The notes under the pieces are model-generated. The model saw nothing but the letters and a program-made list of their open reading frames with translations, was not told the DNA's origin and ran no database searches. Below are positions 46,593 to 55,157 of a stretch of 64,000 bases of DNA, in pieces. The translations under genes and the position numbers were made by a program. Source of the DNA: Sphingopyxis sp. (GTDB taxonomy: Bacteria; Pseudomonadota; Alphaproteobacteria; Sphingomonadales; Sphingomonadaceae); the NCBI GenBank assembly GCA_017745175.1, contig JAGHZY010000020.1, positions 69,734 through 133,733 on the forward strand. The letters are read 5' to 3'. Position 1 is the stretch's first letter; each line of letters begins with the position of its first letter.

Positions 46593-47237
46593 TCAGTCGC
46601 GTTTCTTCAGCCCGTTCGCGAGCAGGTCGTTCGCGATGCGCGCGATTTCCGATATGTCGCTCCCGGTGTCCCACAGGCCGTAGCGCATCCCGAGAAACAC
46701 GTTCATCCCGCCGATCGCCCACGCGTGAATCTCGCTGACGTCGCCGCGGATCTCGCCACGCGCCGCGCCTTTCTCGAGCCGCTGGCGCACGCGCGCGACC
46801 GTCGTTTCATAGTGGCGCCGATAGCTCGCATAATCGACGAACTCGGCCTCGTCGATGATGCGGTAGATCTCCTTGTGCTCGCGCACGAAGCCGAGGTAGG
46901 ATTCGAGCCCGATGCGTTCGGCGCTGATCTCGTCGGGCGCCGCCTGGACGAGCGGCGTGACATGGTCGCGCAATTGTTCGCTCATATAGCGGACGAGCGC
47001 CTGGAAGATCGCCTCCTTCGAATCGAAATAGGTATAGAAGCTGCCGAGCGCGGTCCCCGCACGACGTGTGATCGCGCTGATCGACGCCTCGTGAAACCCG
47101 CGCTCGCCGAATTCGATCGCCGCGGCATCGAGCAGCTTGCGCAGCGTCCGCCGCCCGCGCTCGGTGCGCGGGGTCTTGTCGCGCGCGTCGCCCGCGCCCA
47201 CCCCCGCCTGTTCCGTTCCGGCTTGTGGCTGATCCAT
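46593..47237 (-). CDS. TetR-family regulator divergent from TonB receptor 3
   Basis: A 214-residue repressor. The HTH reads TLRKLLDAAAIEFGERGFHE then ASISAITRRAGTALGSFYTY at ~34-75, with a C-terminal ligand-binding helical domain. The start at 47237 (MDQPQAGTEQ) is preferred; the frame continues upstream without similarity. A near-perfect palindrome lies 90 bases upstream (47327-47342), in the shared promoter with TonB receptor 3. It probably senses the substrate or product of the adjacent uptake and degradation genes. Confidence 0.92.
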   Translation of the reverse strand: MDQPQAGTEQAGVGAGDARDKTPRTERGRRTLRKLLDAAAIEFGERGFHEASISAITRRAGTALGSFYTYFDSKEAIFQALVRYMSEQLRDHVTPLVQAAPDEISAERIGLESYLGFVREHKEIYRIIDEAEFVDYASYRRHYETTVARVRQRLEKGAARGEIRGDVSEIHAWAIGGMNVFLGMRYGLWDTGSDISEIARIANDLLANGLKKRD

Positions 47238-47326
47238 GGCTGCCTTTCCGTCTCCCCTCCGTCCGGCTCCGCCTGCATCGTGGCTTTTCCGCACCACTGG
47301 CAAGCAAAAAACGACGAAGCCATATT

Positions 47327-47352
47327 CCAAGTTGAAACTTGGTTCATGTTTC
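47327..47352. promoter_or_regulatory. Divergent operator for TetR regulator and TonB receptor 3
   Basis: A 16-base palindrome has arms CCAAGTT and AACTTGG separated by GA. It overlaps a second repeat, GAAAC (47334-47338) with GTTTC (47348-47352). It lies in the 206-base gap between the divergent TetR and receptor genes, where a TetR dimer site would be expected. Confidence 0.65.
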
Positions 47353-47443
47353 ATTATTGGAAGCGGCGCGGCTTGGCAAGCACCGGCCCACGAAAAACAG
47401 AAACGGGGCGGCGAGGGGCCGCCCGTCACATGGGAGAGTTTTC

Positions 47444-49831
47444 ATGCGTCCTTTCGCCCATCCGCTGCGCCGTGCCGTCCTTGCCACCAGCGCGCTTTCG
47501 ATGATCGCCGTCGCCCCACCCGCCTTCGCGCAGGAGGAGGGCGCCACCGACGCCGGCGACAACGAGATCATCGTGACGGCGCGCCGCCGCGACGAACGGC
47601 TGATCGACGTCCCCGTCGCGATCACCGCCTATACGGGCGAAGCGCTGGAAAAGGCCGGTGCGATCGACATCACCGAAATCGGCCAGACGACACCGAACAC
47701 GACGCTCGAAGTCTCACGCGGCTCGAACTCGACGCTCAGCGCCTTCATCCGCGGCGTCGGCCAGCAAGATCCGGTGTCGGGTTTCGAACAGGGCGTCGGC
47801 ATCTATCTCGACGACGTCTATCTCAACCGCCCGCAGGCCGCGGTGCTCGATATCTACGACGTCGAGCGCATCGAAATCCTGCGCGGGCCGCAAGGCACGC
47901 TCTACGGCCGCAACACGATCGGCGGCGCGGTCAAATATGTGACCAAGCCGCTGCCGCAGGACTTCTCGCTCAAGATCAAGGGTACGCTCGGCACCTACGA
48001 CCAGGCCGACCTCGTCGTCACCGCGAGCACGCCGATCGGCGACCTCGTGCGTGTCGGCGGCTCGTTCGCGCGCCTGTCGCGCGGCGGTTTCGGCGACAAT
48101 CTCACGACGGGTCTCGAAAATTACAACAAGGACATCTGGGCGGGCCGCGGCACCGTCGAACTCGGCGGCTACGACGCCCCCGTGCTGATCCGCATCACCG
48201 GCGACTATTCGAAGGACAAGAGCGACCCGCGCGGCGGCCACCGCCTGATCGCGGGGCTCAAGTCGGGCGCGCCGGTACTCGACGACGTCTATGACAGCCG
48301 CGGCGGGCTCAACGATCCGAAGCAGGATATCGAGGCCTATGGCCTTGCGATGAATGTCACCGCCGAACTCAGCGACACGGTCACGCTCCGCTCGATCAGC
48401 GCGTGGCGCAAGGACAATTCGGCGACCCCGATCGACTTCGACGCACTGCCCGCGGTCGATGTCGACGTTCCCGGCTATTATTTCAACGAACAGCTGAGCC
48501 AGGAATTCCAGCTCCTCTACGAAGGCGACAAGCTCAAGGGCCTGCTCGGCTTCTATTATCTCGATGCCAAGGCCGATACTTTGTTCGACGTGCGCATCTT
48601 CAACAATGTCGCGGGGCTCACCGCCTTTACCGAGGCCGATGTCGACACCACCACCTTCGCGGTGTTCGGCGACTTCACCTATGACTTCACCGACCAGCTG
48701 AGCCTCTCGGTCGGCGGCCGCTACACATGGGACAAGCGCGAGGCGCATATCCTGCGCCAGAATTATATCGGCGGCGGATCGCCGGTGTTCGGCGGCGCGG
48801 GCATCGCCGCGGGCGCGCCGAGCACCAATTTCAACGGCAGCCGCAGCTTCAACAAATTCACCCCGCGCGTCTCGCTGTCGTACAAGCCCACCCCCGACCA
48901 TAATTTCTACGCCAGCTATTCGCAGGGCTTCAAGGGCGGCGGCTTCGATCCGCGCGGGGTCGGCGCGAATGCCCCCGCCGCGATCCCCGGCCGCCCGACC
49001 AACGAAGAGGTCGCGAACTTCCTGAGCTTCCGCCCCGAAAAGGTCGAAAGCTATGAAGTCGGCTACAAGGGCAGCCTGCTGGACGGCGCGCTCAACGTCG
49101 CGATCGCGGGTTTCTATGCCGATTATACCGACGTCCAGATCCCGGGTTCGGTCGCCTGTTCGGTTGCTGGCCTGCCGACTTTCTGCGGCGTTGTGTCCAA
49201 CGCCGGCAAGGCGAAGTTCAAGGGGCTCGAGTTCGAGGGCCGCGCGCGGCTGGGTCAGGATATGGCGACCCCGGGCGACCGGCTGACCTTCTCGACCGCG
49301 CTCGGCTACATCGATGCCGACTACAAGGAATATATCTCGAACATCGGCGGCCGTCCGACCGACGTCGCCGCCTTCCGCGAGGTACAGAACACGCCCAAAT
49401 GGACCGCGAGCGGCACGCTCGGCTATTCGGCGCCGGTCGGCGACGGCGACATCAGCTTCTCGACCACCGTGTCGTACCGCAGCAAGACCTACCAGTTCGA
49501 AATCCCCAACCCCTATATCGACCAGAAGGGCTTCGCGCTGTGGGATGCGAGCCTCGTCTACACCGCGCCCGACGACCGCTGGAGCATCGGGGTATTCGGC
49601 AAGAATTTGCTCGACAAGCAGTACAAGACCTCGGGTTACACCTTCATGCTCGCCAACGCCACGACCGGCGCACTGACGCAGACCGTCGCGCCGACGCCGG
49701 TCGCCGCGTGCCCCGGCATGGCGCCGCTCCCCGCGGGCAGCCTGATCCCGGCCCTCGGCTGCGAAGGCGTACTCACCGCCTTCTACGGCAACCCGCGGCA
49801 GGTGTTCGTCACCGGCACGGTCAAGTTCTGA
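47444..49831 (+). CDS. TonB-dependent outer-membrane receptor 3
   Basis: A 795-residue receptor with signal (LATSALSMIAVAPPAFAQ) and plug start EIIVTARRRDERLIDVPVAI. Plug motifs are AFIRGVGQQDPVSGFEQGVG and VERIEILRGPQGTLYGRNTI GGAVKYVTKP. The barrel has NFYASYSQGFKGGGFDPRGV and FLSFRPEKVESYEVGYKGSL. The protein ends in RQVFVTGTVKF with the terminal Phe needed for assembly. GGGAGA precedes the start. This AR(R)RxE subtype is the one found repeatedly in sphingomonad catabolic loci. Its likely partners are the convergent Rieske-ADC-SDR-MFS operon and the TetR regulator. Confidence 0.95.
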   Translation: MRPFAHPLRRAVLATSALSMIAVAPPAFAQEEGATDAGDNEIIVTARRRDERLIDVPVAITAYTGEALEKAGAIDITEIGQTTPNTTLEVSRGSNSTLSAFIRGVGQQDPVSGFEQGVGIYLDDVYLNRPQAAVLDIYDVERIEILRGPQGTLYGRNTIGGAVKYVTKPLPQDFSLKIKGTLGTYDQADLVVTASTPIGDLVRVGGSFARLSRGGFGDNLTTGLENYNKDIWAGRGTVELGGYDAPVLIRITGDYSKDKSDPRGGHRLIAGLKSGAPVLDDVYDSRGGLNDPKQDIEAYGLAMNVTAELSDTVTLRSISAWRKDNSATPIDFDALPAVDVDVPGYYFNEQLSQEFQLLYEGDKLKGLLGFYYLDAKADTLFDVRIFNNVAGLTAFTEADVDTTTFAVFGDFTYDFTDQLSLSVGGRYTWDKREAHILRQNYIGGGSPVFGGAGIAAGAPSTNFNGSRSFNKFTPRVSLSYKPTPDHNFYASYSQGFKGGGFDPRGVGANAPAAIPGRPTNEEVANFLSFRPEKVESYEVGYKGSLLDGALNVAIAGFYADYTDVQIPGSVACSVAGLPTFCGVVSNAGKAKFKGLEFEGRARLGQDMATPGDRLTFSTALGYIDADYKEYISNIGGRPTDVAAFREVQNTPKWTASGTLGYSAPVGDGDISFSTTVSYRSKTYQFEIPNPYIDQKGFALWDASLVYTAPDDRWSIGVFGKNLLDKQYKTSGYTFMLANATTGALTQTVAPTPVAACPGMAPLPAGSLIPALGCEGVLTAFYGNPRQVFVTGTVKF

Positions 49832-49851
49832 GCTTCGGACAAAGGGGAGAA

Positions 49852-49880
49852 GGGGCGCCCGTCGCGGCGCCCCTTTTTTT
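49852..49880 (+). terminator. Rho-independent terminator between receptor 3 and MFS gene
   Basis: A perfect 8-bp stem GGGGCGCC/GGCGCCCC with loop CGTCGC is followed by seven T residues, 20 bases past the receptor stop. Confidence 0.92.
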
Positions 49881-49926
49881 GTTTGCGGCCGGTTGGCCCG
49901 CAAACCCGCTCCGGCCCAGACGCGCG

Positions 49927-51261
49927 TCAGCCTTCGACGGCGCGCCGGTAGTGCGGCAGCGCCACCAGCAACAGCGCGATGATCAGCGGCAACACAGCCG
50001 CGCCGGCGATCGCGATCGAATAGCCGAGCGCGGCCTGATCGCCGAAGCCGAAATCGGTGATCGCGGCGATGACGCTGGCGCCTAGGCCCATCCCGATCAG
50101 GTTGACGCACAGCAGCGAGATCGCGGTGACCTGTCCGCGGAGCTGGTTCGGCGTCACATCCTGGATCGCGGTCAGCATCACCCCCTGCGACGCCTGACCG
50201 ATCAGCGTGCCGATCGCCATCATCGTCAGCGACAGGAAGGCGGTCGGCATCAGCGGCGCGATGATCAGCGGCAGTCCTTTCAGGATCGTCGCGATCAACA
50301 CGACGCGCATGTTCGCATCGGCGCGCCCGCCCTGCATCAGCCGCCCGGCCAGCCAGCCGCCCGACAGTGTGCCGACCGTGCCGCAGACGAGCATCACCAG
50401 CCCGTAGGAGAGTCCGACTTCGGTGGGGGTCATGCCATAGCTGCGGATGAGGAAGGTCGGGAACCAGAGCGCGGTACCGATCGCGAGCAAGGCGATCAGG
50501 CTCAATGAACCGATCAGCGACCCGAACAGCGCCCAGCGCTGCCTGATATAGTCGAAGCCTTCGCGAAGGCTGCTCTTGGCCGAAATATCCGCCGCGACTT
50601 CCTGCCGCGCGGGTTCGCGGATCGTCATCATCAGCGCGGCGATGATCAGCCCCGGCGCCGCGGCGCAGAGGAACACCGCCTGCCACGGCGCGAAGGTCCC
50701 GAGGAACGGCAGCGTCCAGCCCCCCGTCTCGGTGAAATGGCCCAGCAGCCAGCCGCCGAACAGCAGCGCGAGCCCGCCGCCGATCGGATAGCCGATCGCG
50801 TAGAAGCTGATCGCCAGCGCGCGGCGCCGGCGCTCGAAATAGTCGCTGATCAGCGAATAGGCGGTCGGACTGAGCGTCGCCTCGCCGACCCCGACGCCGA
50901 CGCGCGCGAGGAAGAGCCCGATGAAACTGCTGGTGAAGCCACACGCCGCGGTCATCAGCGACCAGAAGAGCACGCCCCATATGATCAGCGTCGCACGCCG
51001 CTTGGTGCGGTCGACGAAGCGCCCGATCGGCAGCGCCGCGACGCTGTAGAGGAGCGAAAAGGCGAAGCCCTGCAAGAGGCTGATCTCGAAATCGCTGAGG
51101 CCGAGATCCTTCTGGATCGGCTCGACCATCAGGGTCAGCACGCGCGCGTCGATCGCACTGAAGCAATAGCCGGCGAACAGGATCGCGACGACGAGCCAGC
51201 GATAGACGCCGCGCGAGGGCGCGGCACCCGCCGGTGCGTCGGACGCCGCCGCCGTCACCAT
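49927..51261 (-). CDS. MFS transporter, spinster-like, last gene of the Rieske operon
   Basis: A 444-residue inner-membrane transporter with about 12 helices. N-terminal motif A region is GRFVDRTKRRATLIIWGVLF; other features are YCFSAIDARVLTLMVEPIQK and RVGVGVGEATLSPTAYSLIS, the pattern of the spinster-like MFS group that often imports organic acids or steroid-like molecules in sphingomonads. Its first codons overlap the SDR stop by seven bases, so it belongs to the Rieske-ADC-SDR transcript. Substrate unknown. Confidence 0.92.
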   Translation of the reverse strand: MVTAAASDAPAGAAPSRGVYRWLVVAILFAGYCFSAIDARVLTLMVEPIQKDLGLSDFEISLLQGFAFSLLYSVAALPIGRFVDRTKRRATLIIWGVLFWSLMTAACGFTSSFIGLFLARVGVGVGEATLSPTAYSLISDYFERRRRALAISFYAIGYPIGGGLALLFGGWLLGHFTETGGWTLPFLGTFAPWQAVFLCAAAPGLIIAALMMTIREPARQEVAADISAKSSLREGFDYIRQRWALFGSLIGSLSLIALLAIGTALWFPTFLIRSYGMTPTEVGLSYGLVMLVCGTVGTLSGGWLAGRLMQGGRADANMRVVLIATILKGLPLIIAPLMPTAFLSLTMMAIGTLIGQASQGVMLTAIQDVTPNQLRGQVTAISLLCVNLIGMGLGASVIAAITDFGFGDQAALGYSIAIAGAAVLPLIIALLLVALPHYRRAVEG

Positions 51262-52124
51262 GCCGGGGGCGGGTCCCGCCGCGCCAGTATCTGTTCGGTG
51301 CGCGCCGCGATCAGCACATCATTCTCCCCGCTCTCCGGCAGCAGCCAGAAGCGCCCCGCGCGCACGCCGTCAAGCGCGAAGGCCGAAACCTCGCCGGGCT
51401 CGGTGAGCTTGAGCTTGAGCCCCGTGGTGCGGACCAGATCCTCCATCGTACGATAGGCGACCTTCGTCTGCGCCTCATTCTCCACATAGTCCGCCGGACG
51501 CACTTCGCCCGACGCCATGATCGCGGTGTTGACCGTGTGCGGACCCGGGAAGAGAACCGCGGCGCGCAGCTTCCCGCCCTCGCGCAGCAGCTGTTGGTGC
51601 AGCACTTCGGAGATGCTGGTGACCGCGGCCTTGGTCGCGGCATAGATCGGCGTGTTGGGAAGCGAGCGCAGCCCGCCGTTGGTCGAGCTGGTGTTGATCA
51701 CGACCCCCTCTTCGCCCGCCTCGATCATCCGCGGCACGAACGCCGCGATCCCGTGGACGACGCCGAGCACATTGACGTCGATCCCCCAGCGCCAGTCGCT
51801 GAGCGGCAGCGTCCAGATCTTGCGCTGCGCCTCGCCCAGCCCGACCCCGGCATTGTTGAAGAGCAGGTGCACGGAGCCGAAATGGTCGAAGACCCGGTCG
51901 GCGAGCGCACGCACCGACGCCTCCTTCGTCACGTCGCATGCGATCGCGAGCACCTCGCCATCGCCGAGCGCGTCGATCTCCGTCCGCACCGCCTCGAGCC
52001 GCCCCGGGTCGATATCGGCGATCACGACATGCGCGCCGGCACGCGCGAGGTCGGCGCAAAGGCATTTGCCGACCCCGCTTGCTCCGCCGGTGACGACCGC
52101 CACCCGGCCCGAAAAGTCCTGCAT
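51255..52124 (-). CDS. Short-chain dehydrogenase/reductase
   Basis: A 289-residue NAD(P)-dependent oxidoreductase. It has the cofactor motif VTGGASGVGKCLCADLARAG at ~12-31, acidic residue after the second strand (VIADIDPGR, favouring NAD), NNAG, the catalytic Ser region VINTSSTNGG and YAATKAA (Tyr-x3-Lys). A C-terminal extension of ~40 residues follows the core. It is coupled to the upstream decarboxylase-like gene by ATGA and to the downstream transporter by overlap. Likely role is oxidation of a hydroxyl made or unmasked by the other enzymes. Confidence 0.93.
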   Translation of the reverse strand: MQDFSGRVAVVTGGASGVGKCLCADLARAGAHVVIADIDPGRLEAVRTEIDALGDGEVLAIACDVTKEASVRALADRVFDHFGSVHLLFNNAGVGLGEAQRKIWTLPLSDWRWGIDVNVLGVVHGIAAFVPRMIEAGEEGVVINTSSTNGGLRSLPNTPIYAATKAAVTSISEVLHQQLLREGGKLRAAVLFPGPHTVNTAIMASGEVRPADYVENEAQTKVAYRTMEDLVRTTGLKLKLTEPGEVSAFALDGVRAGRFWLLPESGENDVLIAARTEQILARRDPPPAW

Positions 52125-52924
52125 CAGGCGGCCTTCCGCGCGCCGAGTTCGAGGCCGGTGTTGCGCGGGTCGTCGTGACGCCCCACCCAGTGCGGCGCGA
52201 TCCATTCGCCGGGCACCTTGCGCAGCAGCGTGCCGCCGGTCGCGGTGCCGCCCTCGACATATTCCATGCCGACAAGACGGCGCACCGGGATGTCGGCGAG
52301 CGGATCCCAGGCCGATTCGCGCAGCGTGATCGTGCCGGTCATCGCGCGGCGGCCGCTATAGTTGCGCTGCCAGTTGAGGCGCGTGAGGAAGACGTCGCCG
52401 TCGAACTCGCCCGGCGTGTCGATCGACGGCATGCCCTTGTAGCAGAAGAGATGTTCCTCGAACGCAAGCGGCGCGTCGATGGCCTCGCCGATCGTCCCCT
52501 CGATCTCGAAATAGGCGACGCCGTGGCGCGAACAGGTCGCGCGCAGATGATCGCCGTTGCGCTCGAAATGCGTCTCGGCGATCTTTTTCGGCTCGCCGAA
52601 GCGTTCGCGGCCCGAGGTGACGACGGTCTCGCCCTCCATCGCCATATGGAAGCAATAGGCGCCCGGCGCGCCTTCGTGGGTGCAGTTGACCCCGACGGTG
52701 AGCGCGCCGATCTCGACCGTGTCGGTCTCGGTCACATGCATCGCGACATGGACCATCTGCAGCCAGATTTCGGGGCGTTCGACCGCGACGAGCGGCTGCG
52801 GCAGCAGCGCCGCGATCACTTCGGGATCGGTTTCATAGGTGGCGCGGATTCCGTAGACGGTATTCTTGAGCATCCCCGGCGCGCGCGTTTCGACGGGTCC
52901 CTGGACATAACGCAATCTCGACAT
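52124..52924 (-). CDS. Acetoacetate decarboxylase-family protein
   Basis: A 266-residue protein of the ADC superfamily. The region RERFGEPKKIAETHFERNGD contains the two adjacent Lys where true acetoacetate decarboxylase forms its Schiff base with Lys115. A conserved N-terminal domain is seen (YGIRATYETDPEVIAALLPQ PLVAVERP). Many homologues are not acetoacetate decarboxylases but act as aldolase-dehydratases or decarboxylases on other keto acids. The ATG at 52924 (MSRLRYVQGP) is 68 bases after the Rieske gene stop; the gene end overlaps the SDR start. Confidence 0.88.
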   Translation of the reverse strand: MSRLRYVQGPVETRAPGMLKNTVYGIRATYETDPEVIAALLPQPLVAVERPEIWLQMVHVAMHVTETDTVEIGALTVGVNCTHEGAPGAYCFHMAMEGETVVTSGRERFGEPKKIAETHFERNGDHLRATCSRHGVAYFEIEGTIGEAIDAPLAFEEHLFCYKGMPSIDTPGEFDGDVFLTRLNWQRNYSGRRAMTGTITLRESAWDPLADIPVRRLVGMEYVEGGTATGGTLLRKVPGEWIAPHWVGRHDDPRNTGLELGARKAA

Positions 52925-52992
52925 CGCAATTCTCCCGATGGCGCCCGCGGGCGCAGTGAGCGGATCGATCCGCATGGAACGAAAATGGACTG

Positions 52993-54003
52993 TTATTCGG
53001 CCGCTTCGACGAGGCGGCTTCCGTCGGGCCCGTCGGCGTAGAATTGCTCGAAATAGCGGCGGAAGCGCAGGATCGGGCCATCGCCGTCGCACAGATACGG
53101 CCGCGCGCGGTGGATCTTGTTGTGCCAGATCGGAATGTCGCCCTCGACGCCCTTCTGCCCGCACGTATTCTCGATCGCCGCCTCGATCGCCTTTTCCTGC
53201 GGCGACCCCGGCTCGACCTTCGGATGGGTGAAACAGAAACGGAGCTCGACATCGTCGGCCTCGACCGGCGTCGCGATGACCAGCAGCGACAGCTCGACGA
53301 GCCCGCTCAGCCGCGTGAATTTCTGCCCCGCGCCGTTCTGGACCGTCTCGACCGAATAGGGGAGCTGCTTGCGCTCGCCCGTCGGCAGGTCGATCGTGCG
53401 GTGGCCGCGCGCAACGCTGCGCCGCCGCACGCCGTCATAGTCGGTCTCGCCCTCGGGCACCGCATCCATCGCATGGACATAGGCGAAATGCGCGACGTCG
53501 ACGCCGTTTTCGGCAATTTCCTGCGGGTTGCTGGCAAAGCGCCATTCGCGCTTCACCGGTTCGGCAAAGGCCGGGTCGGTAAATTCGGGATAGTCGATGA
53601 CGTCGAACATCGGCGCGGCATCGTCGGGGTGATACCAGGCCCAGATGACGCCGCTGCTTTCGGTCACGGGGTAGGATTTCGCCAGCGGCTCGCGCTTGGC
53701 GCGCGGCGGGAAGGCCTTGGCATAGGGGATCTTGCTGCAGAAGCCGTCGGGGCGGAATGCCCAGTGATGGAAGGGGCAGCGCAGGCTGTCGCCCTCGACC
53801 TGCCCGCCATGCCCCATATGCGCGCCGAGGTGCGGGCAATAGGCATCGAGCAGCCCCGCCTCGCCGCTCTCGTTGCGGAACAGCACGAGGTCGCGTCCGA
53901 AATAATGGACCGGCCGGACATCGCCGACCTTCAGCTCGGCACCATAGCCGACCCCGAACCAGCCATAGGGGATGGGCATCGGAAAGCGTTCAACCTTTGG
54001 CAA
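52993..54003 (-). CDS. Rieske non-heme iron oxygenase, KshA/Neverland-like
   Basis: A 336-residue oxygenase component. The Rieske [2Fe-2S] cluster motif is CPHLGAHMGHGGQVEGDSLR followed by CPFHHWAF at ~56-82. The mononuclear iron site is ENGVDVAHFAYVHAM at ~165 (Asn/Asp and two His). The DGFCSKIPYAKAFPP segment is typical of the group with 3-ketosteroid 9-alpha-hydroxylase and cholesterol 7-desaturase (Neverland/DAF-36) proteins. It needs a reductase encoded elsewhere. It is first in the operon, preceded by a palindromic operator, and probably hydroxylates or desaturates a hydrophobic polycyclic or ketone substrate. Confidence 0.9.
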   Translation of the reverse strand: MPKVERFPMPIPYGWFGVGYGAELKVGDVRPVHYFGRDLVLFRNESGEAGLLDAYCPHLGAHMGHGGQVEGDSLRCPFHHWAFRPDGFCSKIPYAKAFPPRAKREPLAKSYPVTESSGVIWAWYHPDDAAPMFDVIDYPEFTDPAFAEPVKREWRFASNPQEIAENGVDVAHFAYVHAMDAVPEGETDYDGVRRRSVARGHRTIDLPTGERKQLPYSVETVQNGAGQKFTRLSGLVELSLLVIATPVEADDVELRFCFTHPKVEPGSPQEKAIEAAIENTCGQKGVEGDIPIWHNKIHRARPYLCDGDGPILRFRRYFEQFYADGPDGSRLVEAAE

Positions 54004-54090
54004 CGTCAGTCTCCCGGATGGCCGTCCTTTCCGGGCGGCTCTTGTCGGACGAGTGTATCGATTGCGCCGCGCGAGGTAAGACCCAAATGG

Positions 54091-54105
54091 CGCACAGTTT
54101 GTGCG
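54091..54105 (-). promoter_or_regulatory. Palindromic operator upstream of the Rieske operon
   Basis: CGCACA and TGTGCG are perfect arms around GTT, 88 bases upstream of the Rieske start. It lies in the 153-base gap after the LysR gene. This is the kind of site bound by a dimeric repressor or activator; the cognate protein is unknown. Confidence 0.55.
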
Positions 54106-54156
54106 TCGTGACGAACAATGGGCCCGCTGACGCCGGCACGGCCCGTTCGCGGCCGA

Positions 54157-55032
54157 TCAGGGACCGGTCCCGGCGGGCGCCGCGGGCGCCTCCATGGCGA
54201 CGAGCATCTCGCCAAAGGCGCGCGCCGCCGGCGATACCGCGCCGCCGCTGCGGATCAGCATGAAATCGGCACCGGGCAGCGCCGGGAGGCCATAGTCGCC
54301 GTCGAGCAGGCGCAGCCCGGGCTCGAGGTCGCTGCGCATCAGCACCGCCACCGCCAGCCCCGATCGGACGGCGGCGCGGAGGCCCTGCTCGCTCGGCGAG
54401 GTAAAGGCGATATGCCAGTCGATCGATGTCGCTTCCAGCGCAGCAACCCCCACCAGCCGGTTGATGCAATTCGGCGGATGGAAGGCCAGCGGCAGCGATG
54501 CGCCCTCGGACAGCAGGAAATTGTCGGCCGCGACCCACGCGAAATCCGCCCGCCGCAGCCGGATTCCGCCATCTTCGCCCCCGGCGGTCGAGAGCACGAC
54601 GGCAAGGTCCAGCTCCTCGGCGGCGATCATCGTGCTGAGGTCCAGATAGGTGCTCACATGGACGTCGAGCCGCACCGCCGGAAAGGCACGCGAGAACTGG
54701 CAGAGCAGCGCCGGCAATCGCTCGCCCATGAAAGCTTCGGGGGCGCCAAAACGCACGACCCCCGATACCGGCGAGGGGCGGAAGCGTTGTGCGAGCGCAT
54801 CGAGACCGGTGAGGATTTCGCGCGCGTGCAGCAGCAGGTCCTCGCCGTCATCGGTCAGCGTCAACCGGCGCGTCGTCCGGCGGATCAACGCCCGGCCGAC
54901 CTGTTCCTCGAGACGCCGGATCTGGTGGCTCACCGCCGGCTGGGTGAGATTCAGCCGCCGCGCGGCCCGCGTGAAGCCGCCCGTCTCGCTGACTGCGACG
55001 AAGGCGCGCAGGAGGACCGGATCGATGTCCAT
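54157..55032 (-). CDS. LysR-family transcriptional regulator, divergent from a DHA2 efflux gene
   Basis: A 291-residue regulator. The winged HTH is DPVLLRAFVAVSETGGFTRA ARRLNLTQPAVSHQIRRLEE at ~4-43, followed by the linker helix and a periplasmic-binding-like effector domain (~90-291). It is transcribed divergently from the DHA2 transporter, the classical LysR arrangement, and upstream of the Rieske operon in the same direction. Confidence 0.93.
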   Translation of the reverse strand: MDIDPVLLRAFVAVSETGGFTRAARRLNLTQPAVSHQIRRLEEQVGRALIRRTTRRLTLTDDGEDLLLHAREILTGLDALAQRFRPSPVSGVVRFGAPEAFMGERLPALLCQFSRAFPAVRLDVHVSTYLDLSTMIAAEELDLAVVLSTAGGEDGGIRLRRADFAWVAADNFLLSEGASLPLAFHPPNCINRLVGVAALEATSIDWHIAFTSPSEQGLRAAVRSGLAVAVLMRSDLEPGLRLLDGDYGLPALPGADFMLIRSGGAVSPAARAFGEMLVAMEAPAAPAGTGP

Positions 55033-55043
55033 GATGCCAGATT

Positions 55044-55063
55044 AATTATGATTGATCATGAAT
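55044..55063. promoter_or_regulatory. AT-rich imperfect palindrome in the LysR-DHA2 gap
   Basis: AATTATGA and TCATGAATT form an imperfect inverted repeat just 12 bases from the lysR start. It fits the T-N11-A style of LysR operators and probably autoregulates lysR and controls the divergent exporter. Confidence 0.5.
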
Positions 55064-55157
55064 TCCAGAAAATAAAATCATTTCCGTCATCACTTGCCCT
55101 TCCCCAGATAGCGCACCAGCCGGGCAGACGGGCCCGGACATTCGAAAGGTGCCGCCC

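Noticed and set aside
47714..51166. 1150-codon minus-strand frame across receptor 3 and the MFS gene
   Set aside because: It runs through two conserved genes on both strands and has no plausible domain.
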